Part shown: in pieces, positions 24,745 through 36,379 of the stretch
Layout: every line of letters begins with the position of its first letter
How positions within the stretch are numbered: position 1 is the first letter of the stretch
Assembly (NCBI GenBank): GCA_029204225.1
Contig: CM055113.1
Location: forward strand, 571,973-635,972
Origin: Diphasiastrum complanatum
Lineage: Eukaryota; Streptophyta; Lycopodiopsida; Lycopodiales; Lycopodiaceae
Length of the DNA: 64,000 bases
Direction: 5' to 3'
Made by a program: the position numbers and the translations under genes
Notes under the pieces: model-generated
Database searches by the model: none
What the model saw: only the letters and a program-made list of their open reading frames with translations
Told to the model about the DNA's origin: nothing

Positions 24745-25870
24745 CTGTTTTACTACGATTGTTTCTGGCCACTTTTTCAAAACCGTTTCTGCTTGTTATA
24801 AGGCTTCATGGCATTCGTTAGATAGTTTCTTGATTTTACGATGCCAAACCAGGCAGAAGGAACCAGGTAGACATTGTAGTATACATTTTCTTTTTCCTGC
24901 CTGTCAGAGGAATACCCAGGGACGTCACTCTTGAATGCACTTACATTCTACATAAAGATGCAAGCCTAGAATGCTCATTCACAGATCAACATGCAAACCA
25001 ATGTACGTTAAGTAGTTTCTACTGCTACTTACTCTAAAAACGGATTGAAATCAGATCCTACACTACACTAAACTGAGCTACATTTGCATAAACTGATAAA
25101 CGAGAAACAAGAACTAAACTACAGCATGTTAGAAGTCCAAGAATCAAGAAACTAACCAGCCTTTTGATTCTTGGACATCCCAAGAACATCAAGAACTGGA
25201 TTGTACAGAGATATGCAAGAATCACACCACAAATCCAGCCTATTTAGTTTACTTGAATGCTGGCTCCTACATTAATCCACAAGAAAACATGAAATCTAAT
25301 CCACAACTAGGAAAGCAAGAAAACTAATCCACTCTAAATCCAGAATGGAAGGGCCTGATCATAGGGGCATCACTCAAGAAAACCATCATGATCAAGGAGC
25401 TTAGTGTAGTATCAAACTCATGGGAAATCTTCTTATTAAGCATGGAGTAGATACAATGCAAAAAGCTCCTCTTCACAAAGAGGGACTCCCTTAAATAAAC
25501 AAGAGAGCTCCTTAGGTGGCATCCTAGTGGAATTTTCACATTTCACAAATTACAAGTGGAATAATGCTCTCCACTAGAGGTCACTATCAAAAGGTGGCTC
25601 ACTCTACTTTCTTTAAGAGGGGTCTACTTGCATTTATTACATTTGCTTAGAAATACTAGTTCCTACATGGTCATTCCATCTTCTGGGATTCACCATGAGG
25701 CTTACACAGTCATTGCTTGTTATTACTAACTAGCATTTCTCGGCTCTCATACTCGGCTCTCAGTCTTCGTTCGTCTCGTCTTCTCAGAGATCTCCTTGGT
25801 CTAAGGTGAGAGGTGCTCATGAGTTGCTCTGTCCGAGTATCTTGGGGATTCGACAGAATCAGCCAACATC
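24745..25870. mobile_element. Second LTR-like copy, inverted and 5'-truncated
   Basis: Inverted copy of 17085-18242, beginning at 'tctgttttactacg' (the first ~40 bp of the unit are missing) and ending '...tcagccaaca' directly before the Copia sequence 'tcagggcatctc'. The insertion point in Copia is the same as in copy B, so both descend from one insertion event. Confidence 0.75.
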
Positions 25871-27345
25871 AGGGCATCTCAACTTCAAGTCATTGGAGGT
25901 GATGGCAAAGAGGCAAGTTGTTTTTTGTCTTCCTAAATATTTGTCAAGCATTAATCATGTTTGTGAGCAATGTGAACTATCTAAGTCACGTAGGCTACCT
26001 TACAAGAGATCTTCATCAAGATAAAGTAAGCCTTTCCAACTTGTGCATTTGGATATTCATGGTTTATCTACAATTGGCATTAGTGGTGCTAAGATGTATG
26101 TTACATTCATTGATGATTTTAGTAGATTTTGTTGGGTATATTCACTAAAGAGCAAAGATGAGGTGTTTGATGTCTTTTTCAAGTTCAAGATTTGAAGAGA
26201 AGTTCAATATTCCACAAAAATCAAGTTCTCGAGGAGTGACAATGGTGGAGATTACATATCTAGCAAGTTCAAGGTGTTTTGTAAAGAACATGGGATTAAG
26301 AGGGAGTACACAAGCCCAAGGACACCACAACAAAATGAAGTGGCCAAGAGGAAGACTAGGAATTAATGTGAAGGTGCCAAAGCCATGAGGTTAGGTGCAA
26401 ATCTTCCTAAATCTTTTAGGATCAATCTTTATTGTGTGCTAATTTTTTTTTGCAATGATGGCCAAGTGTGGTATTGGATGGAAAAATCCCTTTTGAAGTA
26501 TTTTTTGATAGGAGGCCAAGTGTCAAGTTTTTCAAAACTTTGGTGCTATATCAACATCACTCTTGATGATAGAACCAAAGAAGATCCATCTTCAAAGAAA
26601 AGTGTGTTTGTTGGCTATAGTCAGGTAAGCAAGGCTTACAAAATCTACATTCCTTCAACCAAGAAAGTGGTCATTGGAAGAGATGTCATTTTTTATGAAG
26701 AAAACTTTCCAAAAGTTGGAGGCAACAATCAAGATATTGATGATATCAAGAGTTTGAGGTGCATGATCTTGGTCTTTTGCAATATATCTTGGGAATAGAG
26801 GTATTTAGGACTTCTCAATCTACTTAAATATGTCAAGAGAAGTATGCTCATTCTATTATAAAAAGATTTCATATGGTAGATGCGAAGTCTCGTGATACAC
26901 CAATGGAGTCAAATGTAAAGCTAACTTATAAGAGGTAATGAAAGATCCATCGAGGACATTACTCTCTATAGAAAGCTAGTTGGTTCACTCATATATCTAA
27001 CCATCACAAGACCTGATCTAAGCTATTGTGTTGGTATATTAAGCCAATTTATGCAAGATCCTAGTGAGGGACATTGGAAGCTAGGAAATAGGGTTTTGAG
27101 ATATATCTTGGGAACTCAAGATTTTGGCATTGTTTATGGAGGATTAATTTCCAACGTTTTACCTTTACCTCCAGGCTTTAATACTAGCTTTTGGGAATGC
27201 AAGAGGAGTGTTGGCTCCTCATGTTGTGATGTTGGATACTGCACTTCCATGCGTGAAATTTATGATAATATCATGCTAACCTAGAGTTTTTGTTGCAATG
27301 AAAGCACTCTAAAGATGTGGTAGATGAGCTATTGTTTGGAGGAGA
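25866..27345 (+). mobile_element. Copia pol fragment, duplicate D1
   Basis: The gag-pre-integrase end ('HLNFKSLEVMAKRQVVF'), integrase ('TFIDDFSRFCWVY', 'SPRTPQQNEVAKRK'), and 'KKSVFVGYSQVSKAYKIYIP' run in decayed frames. The catalytic core of RT, including the YVDD region, is absent: sequence jumps to the RT end ('LQYILGIEVFRTSQS') and RNase H start. The same jump occurs in the copy at 40.7 kb, so the RT deletion predates the duplication. Confidence 0.8.
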
Positions 27346-28293
27346 GCTTAAATGAAATTAAATGTGTAAGTTATACATAGTGAATGATTCAAAATCGATA
27401 AACAAAACCATACTTAAAAGTAGCTGTATTTACCAAAGAAAACAGGCTCCCAATTTCAAGCTCTTCCTTTAGTTTTGACTTCATGAACACCTTTGCATTG
27501 TTGCAAAGCAAGGCTAAAACAGTTTACATAAGTAGCCCATCTTCTTGCAGCGTTGGCTTTCAATGGCACTGAGAGTGCATCCTATCATGACAAATACTAG
27601 AACTATTCGGTAGAAAACTTCCATATAATGTTATGCGGTTGAATTATTGGTTTGAAACATCCTATTCATTAGTTTATAGAATACATCCAGAGGAATGGCT
27701 TGGGGATTAGGTTGTGCAGATCTACCGCAGCCTGTTCGTTAAGCAGTTGAAAAATTATAAATGAAATGGTCCAAAGTTAAAACGTGACGAACTTGTAATC
27801 ATTGTAAAAACATCAAAATCTTTTTGCTCCACTGCGGTAAATGTGCATCTTATCATGACAAATAGTTCACAATCGGTAAATGATGCTCTGCGCTTGAATC
27901 ATTGTTTTGATAAATGCTATACATTATTATATGTTGCCTTGCGAAACACAGGCATTCAAATGGGGTTTGTATTGTTCGAAAGTACCAATTATCTTCAGAA
28001 GACTGTTCGTCTACCAAATTACGCATCCCACATTTCTTCATTCTTTCATTAAAATGTCCATTTACTTGTCTAACCATCATCTAATACTAGGTAGATATAT
28101 GTAACATTTTAATCTGTAACAAAAAATTCTGCACTTTAAGACTGATTCAAACACAACTTCTTTTGAGGTTATGCTTTTCAATTGAACTGCCGACTGCAAT
28201 ATTTGATTTAACATAATGCTCGCTTTAAGAAGATACATCCTTCGGAGGCTTAGTTCCTACCAAAATAAGTAGATACTCTTGAAGGAACGAGAT

Positions 28294-28554
28294 CTAAGAG
28301 TCAGTTTCCAGATCATGCCTTACAAAATACATTGCCGGAGTGCGAGCAAAACCAGGGGAGTTTGCTAGAACGTGCTGGATCGAAGCAGAGGGTACAGTGT
28401 TCCTCTGCAAAAACGGAGTCCATTGCTGCAGATCCGAAGATGAAACGGTGATAGCCATGAGTAGGACCTGGATAATAATCAACATCCAAAAGGATTCAGA
28501 TGATGCAAGGTTGCTTTCTGAGAATACGGCTAGAAAATCCATAGAAATGTTCAC
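28294..28554 (-). CDS. Conserved small ORF with signal-peptide-like N-terminus (D1)
   Basis: 86 codons from ATG to TAG. The N-terminal part has a hydrophobic segment ('SFWMLIIIQVLLMAITV') followed by 'SSSDLQQWTPFLQRNTVPS', like a secretory signal. A GTAAGG donor lies inside the ORF after 'ARTPAMYF', so it may be exon 1 of a larger host gene, with a TATA-like (TA)n tract near 29053-29070 upstream on the same strand. The duplicate at 42318-42578 is also open with three amino-acid differences. Family not recognised. Confidence 0.45.
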   Translation of the reverse strand: MNISMDFLAVFSESNLASSESFWMLIIIQVLLMAITVSSSDLQQWTPFLQRNTVPSASIQHVLANSPGFARTPAMYFVRHDLETDS

Positions 28555-29639
28555 TGTATTTGTGACTCAATCTCAGTCGAATTGCTCTGCTGGAGAAATT
28601 TGAAGCAAACCGCAAATCACGTAATTCAAGGTTGTTATGACCGATCCTGAAGCTGCTTTCCGTACTCTGGTGTACCCAGGAAATATGTTTCGGAACGATT
28701 CGACTCAAGGACGAGACTCTCAGTAATAACGTACTGATAGTTGTCAAGCTTTTACTTTAAGTTCAAATGCCCGGCCATTAAAAAAACAAGGTCTTTCATT
28801 CATATACGAGAGGATTTATGAGGCCGAAGATTGAGTCCAGTGACAATTGAAAAAGTGAAGTAGTTTGTTTCACCAACTACTTACAGCATGCATTCGCATG
28901 AATTGCAGCTACGACCACGCACAACAACGACAAGCTTCCTTGCCAAAACTCAGTCAGATATGAATCTCTTACTTCTTCTTCTTCTCCAACTAGTGTGCTT
29001 GAGTAACAACATACATCAGTAACGCTTGAATATTTATTATTCAAAGATCTTAGATATATATATATATATACTAGTCAGAGAGTGTGGGCGATTCTTTGAT
29101 ATCAGAGCTTAATTCACCCCGCTCTTGAAATTAAAGCACAGATGATGTTCTTCTCAGAAGGTAGAACAAGTCAAAGACGTCCAATTCCTGCAAACCAATG
29201 TCGTTAAAGGATGTATGTGACGCGAATTGAAGGAAAATGCAGAAGTATTCGTGGTTTGGGAACTTGCGATCGGAAAGCAGAAGGAAAGCGCTGCGCCATA
29301 TCTAGAAAGAAGCTCTGCAAAAGATAAGGATCGTAGGTGCAACGCTATCATCAAAGACTAGGTGACGTTAATGCTTTGGGCCATGGTTGTCACATGAGCA
29401 TCATCATTGGCCCCACCTAATAGGGGCATAGTGCCATGGCTCTCTTGAGAACCATGTGTTATTGTGTAAGTTTGTTAGTGATGACACCATCCCTGCTATT
29501 GACCTGAGTCAAGAGGGTTGATGCTCATTGTGGTGCTAATGGTGATGGGTGCTCGAGGACTATTTGCCTATATAAGGGCGTTGACAAAGCTTGTCACACC
29601 GACAAGAGTGTTAGCTTCCTAACTAATAAGAACATAAAC

Positions 29640-30360
29640 AAATTGTGTTCATACAAATTCAAGTTGATCTTTGGCCGCCATAAGTCCCCATATTAAATTC
29701 AAGTCTTCCAACCCACATTTACATCAATATTGCCATGATGTTTTTTAAACTCACAAATGTCAATTCTTAAGAAACTAGTTTAGACTGTGAATCATATGCA
29801 AGCAAGGCAAACAATGAGATCCATTCAATATAGAATTACATCAATATTTGCATGATGTTTTTTAAACTCACAAATGTCAATTCTTTGAAAACTATTTTAG
29901 ACTGAGAATACATGCAAGCAAGACATACAATGACATCCATTAAAAATAGAATCCAAGTTTATCCCCTTCTTCCTTGGCACACAATGTAGGGTTGTTATTC
30001 CACAAAGTGAGTAGAAGTTAGATGTAAAGAACTTTTGTGACCATAGGTGAATTTTAATGTACAACGCATGCCGTAACTTTTCATTGAAGGATGTGATGGA
30101 CACTTTGAAAGAGTTACATATATGATGTACCTATTACAATTGGGCCCAAAGCATTGGGCCTTTTTAGTGGGTTTTCGAAATAGTCATTTTAGTATTCCAA
30201 TTGTATTAATTTATGTATTGATACGATCACAATTGGAACAAGATGCAATTTAGCATTCCTAAAGAACTGCATTACATGTCGTTGTTTGTTTATGCATGAA
30301 AAACTTGCTTTCATGGGAGAGATTTGTAAAGCTCATTGGTCACGTTACTGCTCTCACAAT
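29640..30360 (+). repeat. Fragment homologous to 49310-49740 (inverted)
   Basis: Shares 'gatgtacctattacaattggg' -like and 'aaaacttgctt..atgggagagat' blocks with the reverse complement of 49310-49740, the upstream part of the Gypsy gag region. Two internal near-identical blocks ('tttgaaaac/aagaaac ta-ttttagactg', 29740-29800 and 29855-29910) form a short direct repeat. Confidence 0.5.
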
Positions 30361-31021
30361 ACTAGAAAGTTTTTAGATTTAGTAATTTCTAAAGTCTCTA
30401 TGTTGTGCCAATCAATGCTGGAATGTTTGAAATAACCTTTTTTTCCCCTTTTATCCCTTTAGAATTTGTAGCTACGTTGCCCATGAAATGATGTGCAGAT
30501 TCCTATGTTCATATCATGCCAATGTGAATCTAGCTAAAGGTGCTAAAGATTAGATAATGAGATTGCTTCCAGCACACACAGTTGTTGTTAGTTACTGCAA
30601 AATGAGGGTATGTTGCAAGAAGAAACTAAAATGAGGTTACGTTTTTGGCAATTGTAGATATCCATATCTCTATTTGTCAAATAATTATTTTAGTTCTATC
30701 ATCCTTAAATTTATCGTGTTTGAGCTAGTGTTGGAAGTATTTCTAGTTTGTGCGGTGGCTAGATCTACTCACGGATGTAGTATAGAGATGTAGAGGATCG
30801 TCCACTTCCTAAGATCTACAAGCTTCCTAACTAAATAAGAACATAAACGAAATGGAGCAGTAAGGCTTCCCAACTAGTGCTCAGAAATAAATGATATGGC
30901 TAAGGCGGTACCCAACTAGCCACTTACTTAAAAACAAATTCTTGCTAAGGCTTCCCAACTAGCAAGAAGACTAATCTAAATCCTACTTAACACCCAAAGG
31001 GATTTGGAAATAAGATTGCGG
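30361..31021. other. Spacer without recognised gene
   Basis: Short repeated phrases ('ggcttcccaactag', 'cttcctaacta') but no coding frame, RNA gene or element signature that I can name. Confidence 0.4.
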
Positions 31022-31840
31022 TTAATACGAAGCATAAAACAAATAAAACGTATGCCACAATAAATCCAATGAAAGGAGGCAAGAAGATGCCTGAGCACCT
31101 TCCCTCAAGCTATGCACCTTCCAATGGGAACACAAAGAAATAGTTAGCTCTTTCAGTACGGCGGCCGTTCGTTGTCCCAGATGTTGTGCGACCAACATGT
31201 GAATAGATAGCAACACTTGGTAGGGGATTTCCTGGCTTTCAGGGCCACACATAATTTGTCGGCGACTTTCTCTGCCCATTTGTAATTATTGGTTGGATCA
31301 TCCATGGTCATAGTTAATAAAAATAGATCACTTGGTGGGATGCGATCCATCTTGACGATGTGTACCTCCACCATGTGCACGAGAATTTATGTGGCTGCCG
31401 GAGCTTAGAATCCTTGATCAGCTTGATGGATATGTCGTCCTTGGTCTGCGCAATGGTTTTTCCGTCTTCTTGTAGGAACTTCGTGAAATACTTGGAATCA
31501 TAACTGGTTCCTCTACTGTGAATCGTCTCTCCTAGATTTGGAAATCCGACGAGTTGTAAGCATTCTGGGGAGATGTCGATTATAATGTAATTGCCATCCT
31601 TGGAGGTGAGCTTGAAGGAATGGAACTCATCTGAATATGTGGAATAGGCCGCTCGGATCGGACTCTCACTCTGCTCATCAGTGAAATGGGTGAGATCAAA
31701 ACCAATGTTTGTTAACATATCTTTGGCCAGTATCACCTGAGGATAGTTCTTGATATAAATAAGTGATAAATCATCCGAAAAGGGTTTAGGGACCTTACGG
31801 ATGCAGTGAGAGCGATGAGTCTTTGGAAGTCATGATGGCA
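31022..31840 (-). pseudogene. ORF downstream of Gypsy integrase (same strand)
   Basis: On the minus strand, 'KVPKPFSDDLSLIYIKNYP' and 'VILAKDMLTNIGFDLTHF' continue into 'FHSFKLTSKDGNYIIIDI', 'ISPECLQLVGFPNLGETI' and 'QTKDDISIKLIKDSKL'. A slip leads to 'VEVHIVKMDRIPPSDLFLLT' and 'YKWAEKVADKLCVALKARK', then another to 'CSHWKVHSLREGAQ'. About 250-280 residues in all. It lies 3' of the integrase (32505-33480) in the same orientation, where some plant Gypsy elements carry extra ORFs. No domain recognised. Confidence 0.5.
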
Positions 31841-32504
31841 ATAATTCTAGATAATTCTGGAGAGGTTGAAAATTTTGAATTACAGCATGAACTCTCTTGT
31901 AGAAATCTAGAATGAACTCGTAGATGAAATGAGTGAGGCCTATATATAAACTTTTTGGATAGGAATTCGTAACCTCACCCAGTAATCATCCTCAGTGCTC
32001 ACGATTTCTCAATGAGGTTCGTGAATTTCGAGGCACTATTCTGAGGGCCGACGAGTTCCTATAAGTGACTTTTTGTACAAAAATGAGTAAAATGGCTGAT
32101 AGTACAAAAATTGGTCTGATCAGAATTTGCAGATATGACAGACAAATCGTGGAGGTGATTTTGAGGCTCAACAAATTATCTACGAATTCTGTCAATGAGG
32201 ATCTGACAAGACAAACTAATTTTTTTTAATTTCTAGAAAGTTTGTCTCTAAGACAGAATTCGTGGAGGTAATAAATGAATCGTTTATACTAAAAAAGGAA
32301 TTGGGTGAATTCTATCTGATGTGATTGTGAGACAAAATTTCTGGAGAAGAATGATTCTTGTGATTGCATAGAAAAAGATTGATGTATGCTTGATCTGAGG
32401 ATATCTTGATGTTCTGAAAAGAAGAAAACACACCAAAGAAATTGTTGAAATGGCAAGCAAACAGTAAACAAAATTAATGAACAAAATTATAGAAAATAAA
32501 GCAA
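31841..32504. other. Spacer between Gypsy integrase and downstream ORF
   Basis: Contains short repeated 'attcgt..aggt' phrases and A/T-rich sequence; no coding frame of interest. It may hold the promoter or splice signals for the downstream ORF. Confidence 0.35.
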
Positions 32505-33480
32505 CTAATACATATCAAGATAAACACAGGGCTCATTGTACTTTCGAAGTCTGCTCCCATTGATCACAGTGTCTAAAATATCGTCTTGTAGGGTTTGGAG
32601 TTGTACATATCCAAAGGCAAATATCGTTTGAATGACATAAGGTCCTTGGCCAGAAAATTTGAGTTTTCCTTTAAGTGCTTTGGCTTGGTATAACAGGACC
32701 TTGTCTTCGACTTGGAACTCTTTGAGTTTTAAGGATTGATCATGCCATGCCTTTTGTCGACGTTTGTGGACTTGTTGAGCATGGATGCTGATCCTACATG
32801 TTTCACACAGTTGTTCCAGATAAAATAACTTGTTCGCTAGTATCTGTCGATTATCTAGCTCGAGATTATAGGCTACTCGAAGGGATGGAATATGGAATTC
32901 TACAGGCATAACGGCTTCTTGGTCGTATATAGCTGGAAAGGGGTAAGCATGTGGCTCGCTTCGGGGTAGTGCGGTAGGCCCATAGAGCAGCATGAAGTTT
33001 TAGTTCCCAATCGAATCAGCTGGACTCGACAGTTTTGGTGAGAACACCACATAAGATTTTGTTTGTGGATTCTGCCTAGCCATTGCATCGTGGATTATAC
33101 GGAGAACTTTTGTGATGTACCACAAAAAATTTGGAAAGTAGATCTGCTATGATAGAGTTAAGAAAATTTGTACCCCTATCATTGATAAGTTCTAGAGGAC
33201 ATCCGAAACGAACGATAACTTGTTCATAGAGAAATTTTGTGGTAGAACGAGCGTCAGCATTGTGAACAGCTCTTGCTTTAGCCCATTTGGTACAATAGTC
33301 CGTAGCTACTACGATGTATCATGATTGAGTGTGTCTAGCAGCGGGGCTAATGAGTCCAAGATAATCAATTTTCCATTTCGAGAAAGCTTGATCAGCTGTG
33401 ACAGGGTGTAAAGGCATGTAGTCAGTCTTTTGAAATCGTTTGGTTCTTTGACAAACACATTAGAAGAGTTCTCAATATCA
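32505..33480 (-). mobile_element. Gypsy integrase, degraded
   Basis: Minus strand: 'WKIDYLGLISPAARHTQS' (first catalytic Asp), a stop, 'YIVVATDYCTKWAKARA', 'CPLELINDRGTNFLNSII' (second Asp), 'VHHKSSPYNPRCNG' with a stop, then 'AESTNKILCGVL' (Glu). The C-terminal part (32993-32505) has 'RRQKAWHDQSLKLKEFQVED', 'GKLKFSGQGPYVIQTIF' (GPY motif) and 'VINGSRLRKY'. In-frame stops and slips make it non-functional. RT is not adjacent. Confidence 0.85.
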
Positions 33481-33891
33481 AAAAGACCCTTTAAGGAATG
33501 CCATGTAGGATGAAGAAAAGTATTAAAATAAAAAATAATAATATTGCGTATTTGCTTGCCCCCACCACTCCCGAGGCCTCCCCAACTCCCAATGATCTAA
33601 CCATAGTGTCTACAGTCACAGTTAACAACTCTAAACTGTTCACAGTCTAACTTGTCAAAATTTGAAAATATGACCGCCATCCACAAATTCAAATCAAGAA
33701 AAAAAGCATCCCTGTACTGGAATGAAAATTTGAGTGCCATCTCCAAATATGAATGTCATCTTCACATTGGATTGAGATTATGAGCAACATCTGCAAATAT
33801 AAGCGCCATCTCCACATCGGACTGAAAATATGAGCGCCATCTCCAAACTTGATTCAGATAGAGTATATGATATAATTAAAGATAAGTACTT

Positions 33892-33933
33892 TGTTTTGTT
33901 TTGTTTTGTACTATTTTGTTTTGTCTTGTTTTA
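33892..33933. repeat. (TTTTG)n microsatellite
   Basis: Roughly eight TTTTG units with two interruptions, directly in front of the coiled-coil exon. Confidence 0.8.
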
Positions 33934-34470
33934 TTTGATGACGACATTGTATCATCTACATTTGGATATTCCTAATGATTTGGCACCCATACAGAGACGA
34001 GGAGGCAAAGGAGTTCCAATATCTGCTGCTGATCATTCCTGTTATAGGGTAGAAGGAAAAAAGAACTTGTATTTGCGGACTGACGGATCATTGTATCCTC
34101 AAGATCCTAGCACATTGACTCATCCCACATTCTCTTCAATAACTAATCTAGTTACATGGATATGCAATGGGCATACTGGATTATTAGAATATTGTGAGAG
34201 ATTGCAAAACTATAGAAATCAGTTTTGATGAAAAAAATTCACTATTTAGAATGTGAGTTGATACGCATATCCTCTTTTTATCAAGAAAGAGATTGTCATG
34301 TCCAAAAGACTTTAGAAGAAAATGAACAACTTAAAAGAGATAATGAATCATTATAGAAGAATAATGAATTATTACAAAAGAATAATGATTCATTACAAAA
34401 GACAGCGTTCGATATCAAATCAGAACTAGATCGAATGCAGGCCAGTACCAGGGGGAACATGGGAATGAGA
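33934..34470 (+). pseudogene. First exon of transposase-like gene, fourth (partial) copy
   Basis: Plus-strand N-terminus related to exon 1 of copy A: 'YHLHLDIPNDLAPIQRR', 'YLRTDGSLYPQDPSTL', 'SSITNLVTWICNGHTGLLEY', 'YCERLQNYRNQF' and a stop at 34226. A slipped coiled-coil tail follows ('QKTLEENEQLKRDNESL', 'KSELDRMQASTRGNMG'), ending at 34470. It is not continued by transposase sequence on this strand; instead the promoter of copy C follows. Confidence 0.6.
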
Positions 34471-34828
34471 TGATTATATAGTGGCGATGGCTCGGGCGAT
34501 GGATTTGGTCTTGGCCATCATTCTTAGAAGAAGAAAATTAACAAAAAGAAGTGTGAACAAAACAAAAGTGGATGACAACAAAAAAATTTGTGATGAAAGG
34601 GCGCTTGAGATCGATACCAAAACTGAATATAGGTTTTGAGCGCAAGATCTACACAAATTATTTGAAGAAAAGAGATGCGCTCTCGAAAGCGATATTGCAC
34701 TACCAGTGGTATCGAACTCGAGTGCACTATGAGAAGGCGGAAGCTTGAACGGTGAAAGAGCACACTTGAGAGCGATATCGGGAGCTAAAAGCGAAAATTT
34801 TGCGAAAAAGAATGAAAATTTCGAGGAC

Positions 34829-34980
34829 TTATATATACAAAATTTTTGCACGTGTGAAAAGACGACGAAGACATGTGTCGTAAGATTATTAGGCCACGTG
34901 GAAAGTACGTACTGACAATAATGACCCAATTCTGAGGCCACGTGGGCTGAGACACGTGCGAGAATCCAATATGGACGCGT
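34829..34980. promoter_or_regulatory. G-box promoter region, element copy C
   Basis: Exact CACGTG at 34849, 34895, 34939 and 34953, with a TATATATA-type box at about 34830-34837 on the side away from the accessory gene and 'gatatatctc' at about 35000 on the other. The arrangement fits a bidirectional promoter. Confidence 0.6.
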
Positions 34981-36244
34981 GTCATTCTCACACGAGATAT
35001 ATCTCAAATTTAAGTCCTTGCTCAGTACTCCGCTATTCAGATCTCAGAATAAGGACATGATCAATTATCAGGACCTGGTGGCACTCGACAAGCATATCTA
35101 TAAAGCTAAACTTGACAGAATGTTTACCAAGTTACATAATGATTTCAACTCTGTAGATGAGTGTCCAATTCATAATAAAAAATGTAGATATGTTGATTTT
35201 CAGTCTGCTTTTGTTTTTTTCCTTTTGTTAAATATTTCTGACGATTCGGAGGCTATGCCCTCCACTTCTGAAGCAGCTTCTTCTAGTGGTACAAAGTCTG
35301 AAAAGTCAAAGATTGTAGATATAGATAACTTTTTTATTGATAAGAGTGTTAATTTAGATAATTGTTCTGATTTTGATCCTGCTTGAAATAGGGCTACTTT
35401 TATAGGCCCTAGAACACCCACTGCCCTTTCTCCTTCTGATAAATCTTTGATCACTTTGCGTACTTATAATATAGATAATAATTTCTTTTTGACAATATCG
35501 GATATATCGGATCTTTTTGACTTCACTGAAGGTGAGACTCTTTGCATTTTGAGTAAAGAGCTTGATGAATTTTCGGATATAATTGATTTTGATGCTGATA
35601 AACTTCTCCCTGGTGTTGACGATGTACATAATGATAAGTTTTATTTAGGGAAAGATTGCTTGAAAATGGCTGTGGAGGAAATGCGCAACAAAGAAGATGA
35701 TCTACCGACAAAGCCGAATGCATAAGTTTTTGTCTCTTATCAAGTACAAGTAGATTTGTTATGTCAGATTATATACTGGAGTTTACTTTGTTTTTCATCA
35801 TTTTAGAAAACAATTTTCCTTGATGATCTAGCAATTCGTCGAGGAGAGTAGAGATCTTCTGCTGGAGAATTTTCAAGAGATCATGCACTGGGGCACTATC
35901 TGAAGTCCTTCAAAAATAATGAGATAAGTGTTGCCCATTCAAAGTTTCATCAACATGGAAAAACTATGATTATGGCAATCAAGGCACTGTCTCATTTTCT
36001 TGGAGGACATAATTTCAATAAGGTGCATAAAATAATTTTTGTAAAGAAAACTATTGCGGTTAAAATTTTAGGATATGGACCAGTGAATTCCATGCTCAAA
36101 TCATCTCATTTTGTAGTGTATGTTGCTTACGTTGATTTGAGTAAGCATGAAAACTATGAGCTATTGGATCCATACGAAAGAAGAAAATTGTTGCATGATT
36201 CTAAGTTGCAACTTTCATTGGAAAAAATATCGGAAACAGATTAG
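34979..36244 (+). pseudogene. Accessory gene of two-gene element, copy C
   Basis: No ATG at the left end; the frame is open from 34979 and the first in-frame ATG is near 35057. 'AKLDRMFTKLHNDFNSV', 'VDFQSAFVFFLLLNISDD' and 'EAASSSGTKSEKSKIVDID' lead to a TGA at 35384. The acidic middle ('FLTISDISDLFDFTEGETL', 'FSDIIDFDADKLLPGVDD') is followed by a deletion at 35702 that removes the PSEEEFL segment and about 150 bp. The exon-1 donor reads ATAAGT instead of GTAAGT. Exon 2 (after 'cattttag') has a stop, then 'HALGHYLKSFKNNEISVAH', 'KTMIMAIKALSHFLGGHN' and 'VNSMLKSSHFVVYVAYVDLS', ending in TAG at 36244. Confidence 0.65.
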
Positions 36245-36379
36245 ATACTGCTAAATTGTACTTTATAAATATTTTTTATTTAATATACAAAATTTTATTA
36301 TGTGTCTATAGCCTCCTGGCTTGTATAAATTTGCTTGCTTTTTGAAAATTTTTATAATCCGTCGATTTTGTATTATGAC

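Larger units (their letters stand above)
25866..29455 (+). repeat. Segmental duplicate D1 (direct, with 40068-43385)
   Basis: The block matches 40068-43385 in the same orientation: Copia pol, then about 2 kb of non-Copia sequence with the signal-peptide-like ORF. Differences are scattered substitutions and indels; D2 lacks about 225 bp of Copia (near 40690). Confidence 0.8.

Noticed and set aside
34474-35007. 177-codon minus-strand frame through the copy C promoter
   Set aside because: Crosses the CACGTG cluster and the accessory gene start. A short divergent gene left of the TATA is possible, but the frame has no supporting homolog in copies A or B.
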